A DNA stretch of 21,015 nucleotides from a virus. The position numbers and the translations under genes were made by a program. Numbering within the stretch: position 1 is the first letter of the stretch; the number at the start of each line of letters is the position of its first letter. The stretch spans positions 1-21,015 of the IMG/VR virus record IMGVR_UViG_3300042294_004189, one strand, 5' to 3'. This document shows, piece by piece, positions 8,241 to 14,156 of this stretch. Below the pieces are notes generated by a model. That model searched no databases and was not told where the DNA came from. It was given only the letters and a program-made list of their open reading frames with translations.

Positions 8241-8636
8241 ATGCGTCAAACAATGCATAAATATACTCCACTGGAAACACGAATTAAAAACGGAGATTTT
8301 GAAATATCTGATTACAGACATCAAGCATTTTATGAGTTGTGGTTATTAGACGATCGATTAAAAACCGAACGTTCTAAGTACCCATCTCATGAAGCCTGGT
8401 CAAATCGTAAAGAAGTAATCGAAAAACAACAATACGATCGTTACCATAAATTAATGAACGCATTCGATAAGGAAGAACCAAAAATATGGTCAGAATTAGT
8501 AGGCGAGTTAGCAGGAGACTTCAGACATTTGGGGCCCGATAAATTGTCTCGTATAGATTTAATTAATGAATTAGCAGGAGAATTCGATGGTACTACTTTA
8601 GAATTCTATGAATACTTAAAAAATTATAATAAATAG
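8241..8636 (+). CDS. Conserved-looking phage hypothetical protein
   Basis: A 131-aa ORF starting MRQTMHKYTPLETRIKNGDF. The frame stays open to an ATG at 8142, but that start would overlap the previous gene by 71 bases. The ATG at 8241 follows TTTTAAA in the usual A/T-rich context and gives a natural N-terminus, so I place the start there. The protein is highly charged and mostly helical, with a repeated ELAG motif: ELVGELAGDF then INELAGEFDG near the C-terminus. No enzymatic motif is visible. It sits two bases upstream of the DpdA-like gene and may be part of the DNA-modification operon; no role can be assigned. Confidence 0.65.
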   Translation: MRQTMHKYTPLETRIKNGDFEISDYRHQAFYELWLLDDRLKTERSKYPSHEAWSNRKEVIEKQQYDRYHKLMNAFDKEEPKIWSELVGELAGDFRHLGPDKLSRIDLINELAGEFDGTTLEFYEYLKNYNK

Positions 8637-8638
8637 TT

Positions 8639-9433
8639 ATGGCCCTTATTTCACACGAAGTACCATTAGATCTATTAGATGAGTCGTTAAAGTTTAATGA
8701 CTATCATTATTGTTTACCTCATTTATTAGAAAATAAACAGTACTATCAATTCTTTAAAAGTGCATCTGAACGTGGTGATTTAATCATTATGGACAATGGT
8801 TTATTTGAAGGAGTATCGCATACAATCGAAGATTTACTCGAGAAAATCAATGATATTAAGCCAAGTATATTCATCGTTCCTGATGCATGGAATAACCCTC
8901 AAACAACTGTTAAAAACGCTAAAAAATGGATTGATTATTATATAGATAAAATTCCATCTACTACTAATTTAATGGCAGTAGTACAAGCAAAAACGGTATC
9001 TGATGCAATGCTTACATACAGTAAATTCGTTGAATTAGGTTATACACACATTGCATTAAATCATGCTGGGGTTTATTTTAAGGAATTATATAAACATCAA
9101 AATGAATTATTAAGTTTAATGACGGGACGTATTAAATTTGTTAATATGTTACCATCATTAAATGGATTTAATAAAACAATTCACCATCATTTATTAGGTG
9201 CTACATTACCTAATGAATTCTCTAGCTACAAAGGCAAAGAATATTCATTTATCAAAACAATCGATACATCTAATCCAGTTATTTACGGTTTAAAACACGG
9301 TAGATATCCATCTGAAGTATTGTTAGATAAACCAAAAGAAAAGTTAGAAACATACTTTGATCAGAAATTATCGGATCAGCAGATTTCTGATGTATTATAT
9401 AACGTCAAACATTTTAGAACACTTTTATCATGA
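8639..9433 (+). CDS. dpdA: DpdA-like 7-deazaguanine DNA transglycosylase
   Basis: A 264-aa protein of the tRNA-guanine transglycosylase (TGT) superfamily, in the small phage DpdA form that swaps guanine in DNA for a 7-deazaguanine base. TGT-like landmarks occur in order: Asp52 in MDNGLFEG (TGT DSGGFQ position), PDAWNN at 81-86, VVQAKT at 114-119 (TGT VVQGG), HHHLLGATLPNEF at 182-194 (TGT HLLGIG) and IDTSNP with Asp209 (candidate nucleophile). The TGT zinc-binding cysteines are missing, as in DpdA. It overlaps queD by four bases (ATGA) and shares the locus with queC and queE, strongly supporting DNA rather than tRNA as substrate. Motif alignment is by eye. Confidence 0.86.
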   Translation: MALISHEVPLDLLDESLKFNDYHYCLPHLLENKQYYQFFKSASERGDLIIMDNGLFEGVSHTIEDLLEKINDIKPSIFIVPDAWNNPQTTVKNAKKWIDYYIDKIPSTTNLMAVVQAKTVSDAMLTYSKFVELGYTHIALNHAGVYFKELYKHQNELLSLMTGRIKFVNMLPSLNGFNKTIHHHLLGATLPNEFSSYKGKEYSFIKTIDTSNPVIYGLKHGRYPSEVLLDKPKEKLETYFDQKLSDQQISDVLYNVKHFRTLLS

Positions 9434-9909
9434 TTACATTCAAATCATCAAAATTATTTGATGGATTCTCCACTGTATTTCGTCAATGGAGAGCAGAAGG
9501 AACCCACTGTAGGTTCTTACATGGATACGCTATATCCTTTAAAGTAGATTTTGAAGGAGATTTAGACGAACGCAATTGGGTATGGGATTTCGGTGGTATG
9601 AAACGTGCCAATGGAAATATCGATGGTATGAACCCAAAACAATGGTTTGACTATTTATTAGATCATACTACAATCATCTCAGACGATGATCCATATTTAG
9701 AGCAATTCAAGCAAATGGGTGAAGATGGTATTATTCAATTACGTATTTTACCTTATGTAGGTGCTGAACGTTTTGCTGAGTATCTGTTCAAAAAGATTAA
9801 TGAATTTGTTCAAGACGAAACACATTACAGAGTTAGAGTAGCTAAAGTAGAAGTATTTGAAAATGGCCGTAATTCAGCTTCATACGAAGAGGAATACATG
9901 CCTATTTAA
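9430..9909 (+). CDS. queD: QueD-like 6-carboxy-tetrahydropterin synthase
   Basis: A 159-aa protein of the PTPS/QueD family, which converts dihydroneopterin triphosphate to 6-carboxy-tetrahydropterin in preQ0 synthesis. Cys27 and His31 (HCRFLHGY) match the catalytic Cys and one zinc His of E. coli QueD; Asp78-His79 (LLDHT) match the LDH catalytic pair; VWDFGGMK matches the DF..LK strand; Glu113 (GAERFAEYLF) and Glu141 (KVEVFE) fit pterin-binding positions. Two zinc ligands look altered: the AAHR His is Phe17 and the second His of HGH is Tyr33. It starts within the DpdA stop. No FolE is in the window, so its substrate must come from the host or a distant phage gene. Confidence 0.86.
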   Translation: MITFKSSKLFDGFSTVFRQWRAEGTHCRFLHGYAISFKVDFEGDLDERNWVWDFGGMKRANGNIDGMNPKQWFDYLLDHTTIISDDDPYLEQFKQMGEDGIIQLRILPYVGAERFAEYLFKKINEFVQDETHYRVRVAKVEVFENGRNSASYEEEYMPI

Positions 9910-9926
9910 TTTCTTAATTATATTTA
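9910..9926 (+). promoter_or_regulatory. Candidate phage promoter motif
   Basis: TTTCTTAATTATATTTA is a full match to the recurrent pattern, starting right after the queD stop and 67 bases upstream of queC. It could drive a queC-queE transcript. Confidence 0.42.
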
Positions 9927-9993
9927 ATATAATCGGTTATCGGAACTAATCGATCAATAAATTAATACGTTCCAACTATATATTATAAATTTT
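9927..9993 (+). other. Leader region of queC
   Basis: This 67-base A/T-rich leader contains a weak nested inverted repeat: GGAAC at 9942-9946 with GTTCC at 9969-9973, and TAAT with ATTA inside. I looked for a preQ1 riboswitch because of the downstream gene, but the C-rich and A-rich elements of the class I aptamer are absent. It may be a plain 5' untranslated region. Confidence 0.25.
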
Positions 9994-10848
9994 ATGTCTA
10001 GTACAAAAAAAGCAGTTTTATCATTATCCGGAGGAATGGATTCCTCAACATTATTACTTCACTTATTAGCTAATGGCTATGAAGTTACAGCATTAGGATT
10101 TGATTATGGGCAAAAACACCGTGTTGAATTAGAACGTGCAGCATCGTTAGTTGAGTATATTAATACGGCTCCAATGCGTGTTACTCATACTGATCAAGTA
10201 ATTGGTGGATTTGAAGAAGCATATCCTAAAGTAAAACATCAAATCATTAAATTAGATGGATTGCAAAATTTACTTCATTCAGCATTAGTTACAGGTGGAA
10301 ACGATGTACCAGAAGGACATTACGAGCAAGACAACATGAAAGAAACTGTTGTACCTAATCGTAATAAGATTTTCGCTTCATTAATCCAAGCAGCAGCATT
10401 ATCAGTTGCAACTAAAGGCGATAAACAAGAAGTAGCAATTGCAATGGGTATTCACGCTGGTGATCACGCTATTTACCCTGATTGTCGTCAGGAATTCCGT
10501 GATGCTGATATGGAAGCATTTAAAATTGGTAACTGGGATTCTGAATTAGTATATCACTATACTCCGTATTTAGAAGGTAATAAATTTACTATTTTGGAAG
10601 ACGGATTAGCATGTTGTGAGAAATTAGGTTTAGATTTTGATGAAGTATATAAACGTACTAATACATCATACAAACCTTATCCATCAGGAAATAGCGATTA
10701 CAAATCAGCGGCATCAGTTGAGCGTATTGAAGCGTTTATTCGTTTAGGACGTAAAGATCCAGTTCAATATGAAGATGAAACAGGTCCAGTTAGTTGGGAA
10801 GTTGCTAAAGCAGCAGTAGAACAAGTATTAGCAGAATATCAGCAATAA
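9994..10848 (+). CDS. queC: QueC-like 7-cyano-7-deazaguanine synthase, zinc cysteines replaced
   Basis: A 284-aa PP-loop ATPase of the QueC family, which converts 7-carboxy-7-deazaguanine through the amide to preQ0. The PP-loop is SGGMDSS at 12-18. Family segments follow: GFDYGQKHRVEL at 35-46, VVPNRNKIFASL at 119-130 and HAGDHAIYPDCRQEF at 154-168. In ordinary QueC the C-terminal region reads C-Y ... C-G-x-C-x-x-C-x-E-R and binds zinc. Here the matching positions are Ser225, Asp235, Ser238 and Ser241 before VER, so all four cysteines are gone while the surrounding sequence is kept. Activity may be altered, possibly stopping at the amide. It overlaps a 46-aa ORF in TAATG. Confidence 0.9.
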   Translation: MSSTKKAVLSLSGGMDSSTLLLHLLANGYEVTALGFDYGQKHRVELERAASLVEYINTAPMRVTHTDQVIGGFEEAYPKVKHQIIKLDGLQNLLHSALVTGGNDVPEGHYEQDNMKETVVPNRNKIFASLIQAAALSVATKGDKQEVAIAMGIHAGDHAIYPDCRQEFRDADMEAFKIGNWDSELVYHYTPYLEGNKFTILEDGLACCEKLGLDFDEVYKRTNTSYKPYPSGNSDYKSAASVERIEAFIRLGRKDPVQYEDETGPVSWEVAKAAVEQVLAEYQQ

Positions 10849-10988
10849 TGGAAGAAATTAGACACATTATTAGTCATTTGTTAGGATCGTGCGGCGATGC
10901 ACATCCTAACATTTTATCTGTACTCGCTGGTGATGTACAGTTTCTTACTTATATTCAACAATTAATTAAATTAAAATTCAAAATATGA
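10848..10988 (+). CDS. Small hypothetical protein between queC and queE
   Basis: A 46-aa ORF (starts MEEIRHIISHLLGSCGDAHP) whose ATG overlaps the queC stop as TAATG and whose stop overlaps the next ATG as ATGA. Overlaps at both ends and complete filling of the gap argue for translation. Its two Leu/Ile-rich helices flank a short SCGDAHPN turn. It has no recognised domain. Possible roles are a helper of the modified QueC or an unrelated anti-host peptide; neither is supported beyond position. Confidence 0.6.
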   Translation: MEEIRHIISHLLGSCGDAHPNILSVLAGDVQFLTYIQQLIKLKFKI

Positions 10989-11218
10989 AGTGTATCAAAA
11001 AAGGAGATGAAATCCGTAGAGTATCAGATGTAGATGCTGATCTAAAAGTAAAAGTACATGGATGGACATTTGCTCCTAAAGCCGAATGGAAAACTAAAGT
11101 ACGCGATGCAAATAAGAAAACCGTTGAGGTAAATATTAATGCAGAAGCAGTTGTAGATAAAAAATTAGCTAAACGTTTAAAATTAAAAGAAAAACAAGAT
11201 GGCACTAGATTATACTAA
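10985..11218 (+). CDS. Small basic hypothetical protein
   Basis: A 77-aa basic protein (starts MKCIKKGDEIRRVSDVDADL). The pattern MKCIKKGDEI ... V.GW.FAPKAEWK.KVR resembles, from memory, a small uncharacterised protein seen in many large phages; I know no function for it. The C-terminus is Lys-rich (KKLAKRLKLKEKQD), suggesting nucleic-acid or acidic-partner contact. The start overlaps the previous ORF (ATGA) and the end overlaps queE by 20 bases, so it is embedded in the queuosine-type operon. Confidence 0.65.
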   Translation: MKCIKKGDEIRRVSDVDADLKVKVHGWTFAPKAEWKTKVRDANKKTVEVNINAEAVVDKKLAKRLKLKEKQDGTRLY

Positions 11219-11972
11219 AAATCAACCGATAATTGAAGTATATCGTTGCGTTCAAACTGAAGGTTCACTAGCTGGTAAACCACACATCATTGTACGTACT
11301 ACAGGATGTACTCATAGGTGTTACTTTGGTGAAGGTGGGTGGTGTGATTCATGGTATACATCAATTCATCCAGAAAAGGGTAAATATACATTAGATGATA
11401 TTAAGAAATTCTTTTCTGACAATTGGGATATTAATCATTTGATGTTAACTGGTGGATCACCTACAATGCACCCGGAAATGTGTAATGAAATAATTAATTT
11501 ATTTAAAGCATTACATGATAAAAAAGGTATTGTAACTATTGAAACCGAAGGATCACATCCACTAATTACTGATCATCGTATTGATGTTATTTCATTATCA
11601 CCTAAATTCTCTAATTCAATTCCAGTAATTGGTGTTGAAACACCACAAGGTAAAATTGTAGATCAGAAAATGATTGATCAACATAATAAGTATAGAGAAA
11701 AATATGATGCAATTCGTCAATTATTAGCATACCATAAGAATTACCATTTCAAACCAGTATGGGACGGTACAGATGAATTGATGCATGAAATTGAGGCATT
11801 CAGAAAACGTTTTAATATACCAAAACATAAAACATGGATTATGCCTGCTGGCGATACTCGTGAAGAATTAATTAAGATGTATCCAATAGTATTGGATTAT
11901 TGTACAGCACATTCATATAATTTTTCAGGACGAGATCATATCATTGCATACGGTGACAAGAGGGAAGTTTAG
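11199..11972 (+). CDS. queE: QueE-like 7-carboxy-7-deazaguanine synthase (radical SAM)
   Basis: A 257-aa radical SAM enzyme that would contract 6-carboxy-tetrahydropterin to 7-carboxy-7-deazaguanine. The N-terminal EGSLAGKP (21-28) matches the QGEG..G.P entry of QueE. Cluster cysteines are Cys37, Cys41 and Cys49 followed by D (CTHRC then YFGEGGWCD), giving C-x3-C-x7-C, an expanded third spacing compared with the usual C-x3-C-x2-C. QueE proteins are known to vary here. LTGGSPTM (about 89-96) is the SAM-binding GGE-type motif with Ser for Glu. SLSPKFS, WIMPAG and the C-terminal SGRDHIIAYGDKR complete the family pattern. The start overlaps the preceding ORF by 20 bases. A 9-bp palindrome begins at the stop codon. 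Confidence 0.87.
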   Translation: MALDYTKNQPIIEVYRCVQTEGSLAGKPHIIVRTTGCTHRCYFGEGGWCDSWYTSIHPEKGKYTLDDIKKFFSDNWDINHLMLTGGSPTMHPEMCNEIINLFKALHDKKGIVTIETEGSHPLITDHRIDVISLSPKFSNSIPVIGVETPQGKIVDQKMIDQHNKYREKYDAIRQLLAYHKNYHFKPVWDGTDELMHEIEAFRKRFNIPKHKTWIMPAGDTREELIKMYPIVLDYCTAHSYNFSGRDHIIAYGDKREV

Positions 11973-11987
11973 TATATTTATACTAAA
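11968..11987 (+). repeat. Perfect inverted repeat at the end of queE
   Basis: TTTAGTATA and TATACTAAA are perfect 9-base arms around a TT centre, overlapping the queE stop. No T-tract follows, so it is not a classical terminator. It could be an operator, a weak bidirectional terminator or an RNA 3' end hairpin. The centre contains TATATTTA, the core of the recurrent promoter-like motif. Confidence 0.45.
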
Positions 11988-12005
11988 CCCTTAACTTGTT
12001 ATATA

Positions 12006-12143
12006 ATGGCAAAAGCAAAAGCAACGGAATCCCGTAAGATTGAGATTAAAAAAAAGAGTATCGGTCGTCATGCAAAGAATAAATCCTCATTTGCAAAGCA
12101 ATCAAAAAATTACGAGAAAAGATATCGTGGACAAGGTCGTTAA
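12006..12143 (+). CDS. Small highly basic phage protein
   Basis: A 45-aa protein, about one third Lys/Arg (starts MAKAKATESRKIEIKKKS, ends YEKRYRGQGR). The RH.KNKSS....SK.Y.K.YRGQGR pattern resembles, from memory, a tiny basic protein common in tailed phages of Bacteroidota and other hosts. Function is unknown; nucleic-acid or ribosome binding is plausible from charge alone. The ATG follows TATATA and a 33-base gap after queE. It is followed by a full copy of the recurrent promoter-like motif, so it probably ends the modification operon. Confidence 0.7.
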   Translation: MAKAKATESRKIEIKKKSIGRHAKNKSSFAKQSKNYEKRYRGQGR

Positions 12144-12150
12144 TTCGACC

Positions 12151-12167
12151 TTTCCTGATTATATTTA
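12151..12167 (+). promoter_or_regulatory. Candidate phage promoter motif
   Basis: TTTCCTGATTATATTTA is a full match to the recurrent pattern, 17 bases before the ATG at 12185. The TATATTTA core resembles the Bacteroidota -7 element TAnnTTTG. This copy and the one at 17644 have nearly the same distance and the same downstream ATAAAAGTTATGGC context. Confidence 0.48.
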
Positions 12168-12184
12168 AGTATAAAATAAAAGTT

Positions 12185-12409
12185 ATGGCAACAGCAACAC
12201 TAACATACGATTTAAACGATCCAGAAGATAAACAAGCTCATTTAAGAGCTGTCATGTCATTGGATTTAGTATTGATGATGTGGAAATATGACCAGTATTT
12301 ACGATCAGAATACAAACATGGTGGTAATGAAGGAGCATATGAATATAGAGAGAAATTCATTCAAATGATGAATGAATATAATATCGATTTAGACCAATTA
12401 CTTTCATAA
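12185..12409 (+). CDS. Small conserved phage hypothetical protein
   Basis: A 74-aa protein. The start (MATATLTYDLNDPEDKQAH), then LMMWKYDQYLRSEYKHGG, resembles a widespread phage protein of unknown function whose members begin with a short beta strand (ATL.F.LP.D) followed by a W..DQ.LR motif. No enzyme motif is evident. The acidic N-terminal half and helical C-terminal half end in NIDLDQLLS. It is the first gene after a strong copy of the promoter-like motif and is followed three bases later by another small ORF. Confidence 0.7.
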   Translation: MATATLTYDLNDPEDKQAHLRAVMSLDLVLMMWKYDQYLRSEYKHGGNEGAYEYREKFIQMMNEYNIDLDQLLS

Positions 12410-12412
12410 GCA

Positions 12413-12700
12413 ATGTACGAAGTAGAACAACGCATAGTTACAGATTTAGGTGTTGGTAGTATACTACGTGTAGAACACGAGAGATACTACGTTATAATCG
12501 ATTTTCCTGTCGATAACACACACTCATATGAAACTTGGCTTACTGACAGTGATATCCGATATTCATTCGATACTAAAGAAGATTATAGGCGGATGCCGCC
12601 TGAAGATGATAATCGAGTAACACGATCATTAAAACCACAACGAGTAAAAAAACAAAAAACAGTATATAGACATGGAAGATACGCACAAGTTTGGAGATAA
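12413..12700 (+). CDS. Hypothetical protein with basic tail
   Basis: A 95-aa ORF. The first 60 residues look like a small beta-rich domain (VGSILRVEHERYYVIIDFP), reminiscent of short SH3-like barrels, and the last 30 residues are strongly basic and probably disordered (SLKPQRVKKQKTVYRHGR). This split suggests RNA or DNA binding, but no family is recognised. It ends one base before the ATG I choose for the next gene, consistent with an operon running into the heme oxygenase genes. Confidence 0.6.
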   Translation: MYEVEQRIVTDLGVGSILRVEHERYYVIIDFPVDNTHSYETWLTDSDIRYSFDTKEDYRRMPPEDDNRVTRSLKPQRVKKQKTVYRHGRYAQVWR

Positions 12701-12701
12701 T

Positions 12702-13049
12702 ATGAAAGCACTACTAGCATTTATTTTAGGAGCAATATTGTTCCAATTTATTTTTTGGACATTAATTAAACCAACTGATACACCTCCAGAACTAATAACT
12801 ACAGAATGTAAAGCTGATTCATTACAGAATGTAATTGGTAATTTACAATCCGATATTAAAATGTTAGAAGATGGATTTGATTCTAGAGAACATCGATATG
12901 AAGATGTTTTATTTGAATATGAATTGGGGTTATCTTATTTAAAAGATTACCACCCAACAGCATATAAAGATTTCCATAGAATAGTTGGAATGAGAGAAAG
13001 ATACTCACATGAACTTGAAAGAGAAAATATTAAAAATTTAAAATTATAA
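12702..13049 (+). CDS. Membrane-anchored coiled-coil protein (possible inner-membrane spanin)
   Basis: A 115-aa protein from the ATG at 12702; an in-frame ATG at 12672 would overlap the previous gene by 29 bases and put charged residues before the membrane segment, so I prefer 12702. Residues 1-22 (MKALLAFILGAILFQFIFWT) form one hydrophobic N-terminal anchor. The rest is a soluble, heptad-like helical region (DSLQNVIGNLQSDIKML and onward) ending NLKL. Size and topology match an i-spanin (N-in anchor plus periplasmic coiled coil), but no outer-membrane lipoprotein partner overlaps it. It sits three bases upstream of the heme oxygenase gene, so a role in that module is also possible. Confidence 0.6.
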   Translation: MKALLAFILGAILFQFIFWTLIKPTDTPPELITTECKADSLQNVIGNLQSDIKMLEDGFDSREHRYEDVLFEYELGLSYLKDYHPTAYKDFHRIVGMRERYSHELERENIKNLKL

Positions 13050-13051
13050 AA

Positions 13052-13573
13052 ATGGGATTAAGAGAATCAACAGCTGAACTACACAGTAAAGCAGAAAAAA
13101 TGGAATTCAACCAACGAATGTTTCGTGGTGAATTATCTACAGACGAATATGTAAAATACTTATATCAGCAATTATCTATATTTGATGCTATTGAATCAGA
13201 GGAATTACCTCACCCATCATTAACTCGTACAGATAAAATAAAGGAAGATATACTTGAATTAAAATCAGTAATGGATATAATGAATATTCTTCCAATTACA
13301 ACAGCATATTCTCATTATTTATCTACTTTAACTAAGGAAGAACGTCTACCTCACGTTTATTTACATTATTTAGCATTAGCTTATGGTGGGCAAATGATGA
13401 AAGACCAAACACCAGGTTTAGGTAGAATGTATGATTTTGAAGATATGCAAGAAGCTATTGGTGCTATTAGAGCAGTCCAACAAGATGAATGGGCAGACGA
13501 AGTAAATAAAGGATTTGAATATATCATTACTATCTTAAATGAATTACAAAATAATACTGGATCAAACAGCTAA
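13052..13573 (+). CDS. ho1: Heme oxygenase
   Basis: A 173-aa all-helical heme oxygenase, which opens heme to biliverdin IX-alpha, CO and iron using reduced ferredoxin. The N-terminus LRESTAELHSKAE places the proximal His at 11 (family L.E.T...H..AE). The distal helix segment HVYLHYLALAYGGQMMK (101-117) matches the H.Y.RYLGDLSGGQ family motif, with the flexible glycines at 112-113. It is shorter than cyanobacterial or cyanophage HO1 (about 230-240 aa), mainly at the C-terminus. The 3' end overlaps the bilin reductase gene by 35 bases in another frame. That pairing makes biliverdin supply, rather than only iron release, the likely purpose. Family assignment is firm; product regiochemistry is inferred. 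Confidence 0.9.
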   Translation: MGLRESTAELHSKAEKMEFNQRMFRGELSTDEYVKYLYQQLSIFDAIESEELPHPSLTRTDKIKEDILELKSVMDIMNILPITTAYSHYLSTLTKEERLPHVYLHYLALAYGGQMMKDQTPGLGRMYDFEDMQEAIGAIRAVQQDEWADEVNKGFEYIITILNELQNNTGSNS

Positions 13574-14156
13574 TATTTTAGAAAATATTCTGATTGAAGA
13601 TAATGGATTTGAAATCGAAACAGAAGATTTCGGGTGGGAAAATACCCGATATGTTTCTGATTCATTTCGTATTGCTCATATTGAACGCTATAGTGATAGA
13701 GCATTAGAAGTATTACATTTTACAGCATTTCCACAGTTGAATTTTGCAGATCCAATATTTGGATTTGATATTATATGCACTAATGAAAAACCACTAGCTG
13801 CATTCATAGATTTATCTCCAGTTACTTATTCACCTGATAAATTTATTAATTACGAGTTTAAAACACCATACCCATTACCTGAATGGGCTAATAATATATT
13901 TTCTGAACATGCTGTAGCAATCAGACCAGGTACTGAAGAAATGGTTCGATTATGTAACGAAGCAACTGATTTATTTGAGTCGTATACTGAAACAGTAGGT
14001 TTATTTGCTGATCCTAAATTAGTAGTTGAAGCACAAAATTATTATTGCGAACAACAATCTAAAAATGAGCGTACATATAATGTATTAAAAGCTAAATTAG
14101 GTGAAGAATGCGCTAAATATTTCATGGACACAGTTTTATTCCCAAAAATTCACTAA
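13539..14156 (+). CDS. Ferredoxin-dependent bilin reductase (PcyA/PebS/PcyX/HY2 family)
   Basis: A 205-aa enzyme of the HY2 family, which reduces biliverdin with ferredoxin electrons. Family landmarks in order: VLHFTAFPQLNFADPIFGFD (58-77), the strand and catalytic loop LAAFIDLSPV with Asp91 (PcyA Asp105 position by eye), a YCEQQSKNERTYNVL segment (169-183) and the C-terminal signature LGEECAKYFMDTVLFPK. The protein is short (PcyA and PebS are about 230-250 aa), lacking some N-terminal residues, as expected for compact viral forms. The subtype, and so the product (phycocyanobilin or phycoerythrobilin), cannot be decided here. The only ATG lies 35 bases inside the heme oxygenase gene. The stop overlaps thyA in TAATG. 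Confidence 0.86.
   Translation: MNYKIILDQTANILENILIEDNGFEIETEDFGWENTRYVSDSFRIAHIERYSDRALEVLHFTAFPQLNFADPIFGFDIICTNEKPLAAFIDLSPVTYSPDKFINYEFKTPYPLPEWANNIFSEHAVAIRPGTEEMVRLCNEATDLFESYTETVGLFADPKLVVEAQNYYCEQQSKNERTYNVLKAKLGEECAKYFMDTVLFPKIH

Noticed and set aside
8212-8343. Short ORF starting in TAATG after the 8006 gene
   Set aside because: It is about 43 codons in a frame overlapping the better 8241 gene; the TAATG junction is suggestive but the peptide has no supporting feature.
9927-9993. preQ1 riboswitch upstream of queC
   Set aside because: Considered because of the pathway, but neither the C-rich loop nor the A-rich tail of the known small preQ1 aptamers is present.
12672-12701. Upstream start for the membrane-anchored protein
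   Set aside because: It adds ten mostly charged residues before the hydrophobic anchor and overlaps the previous gene; 12702 directly follows its stop.
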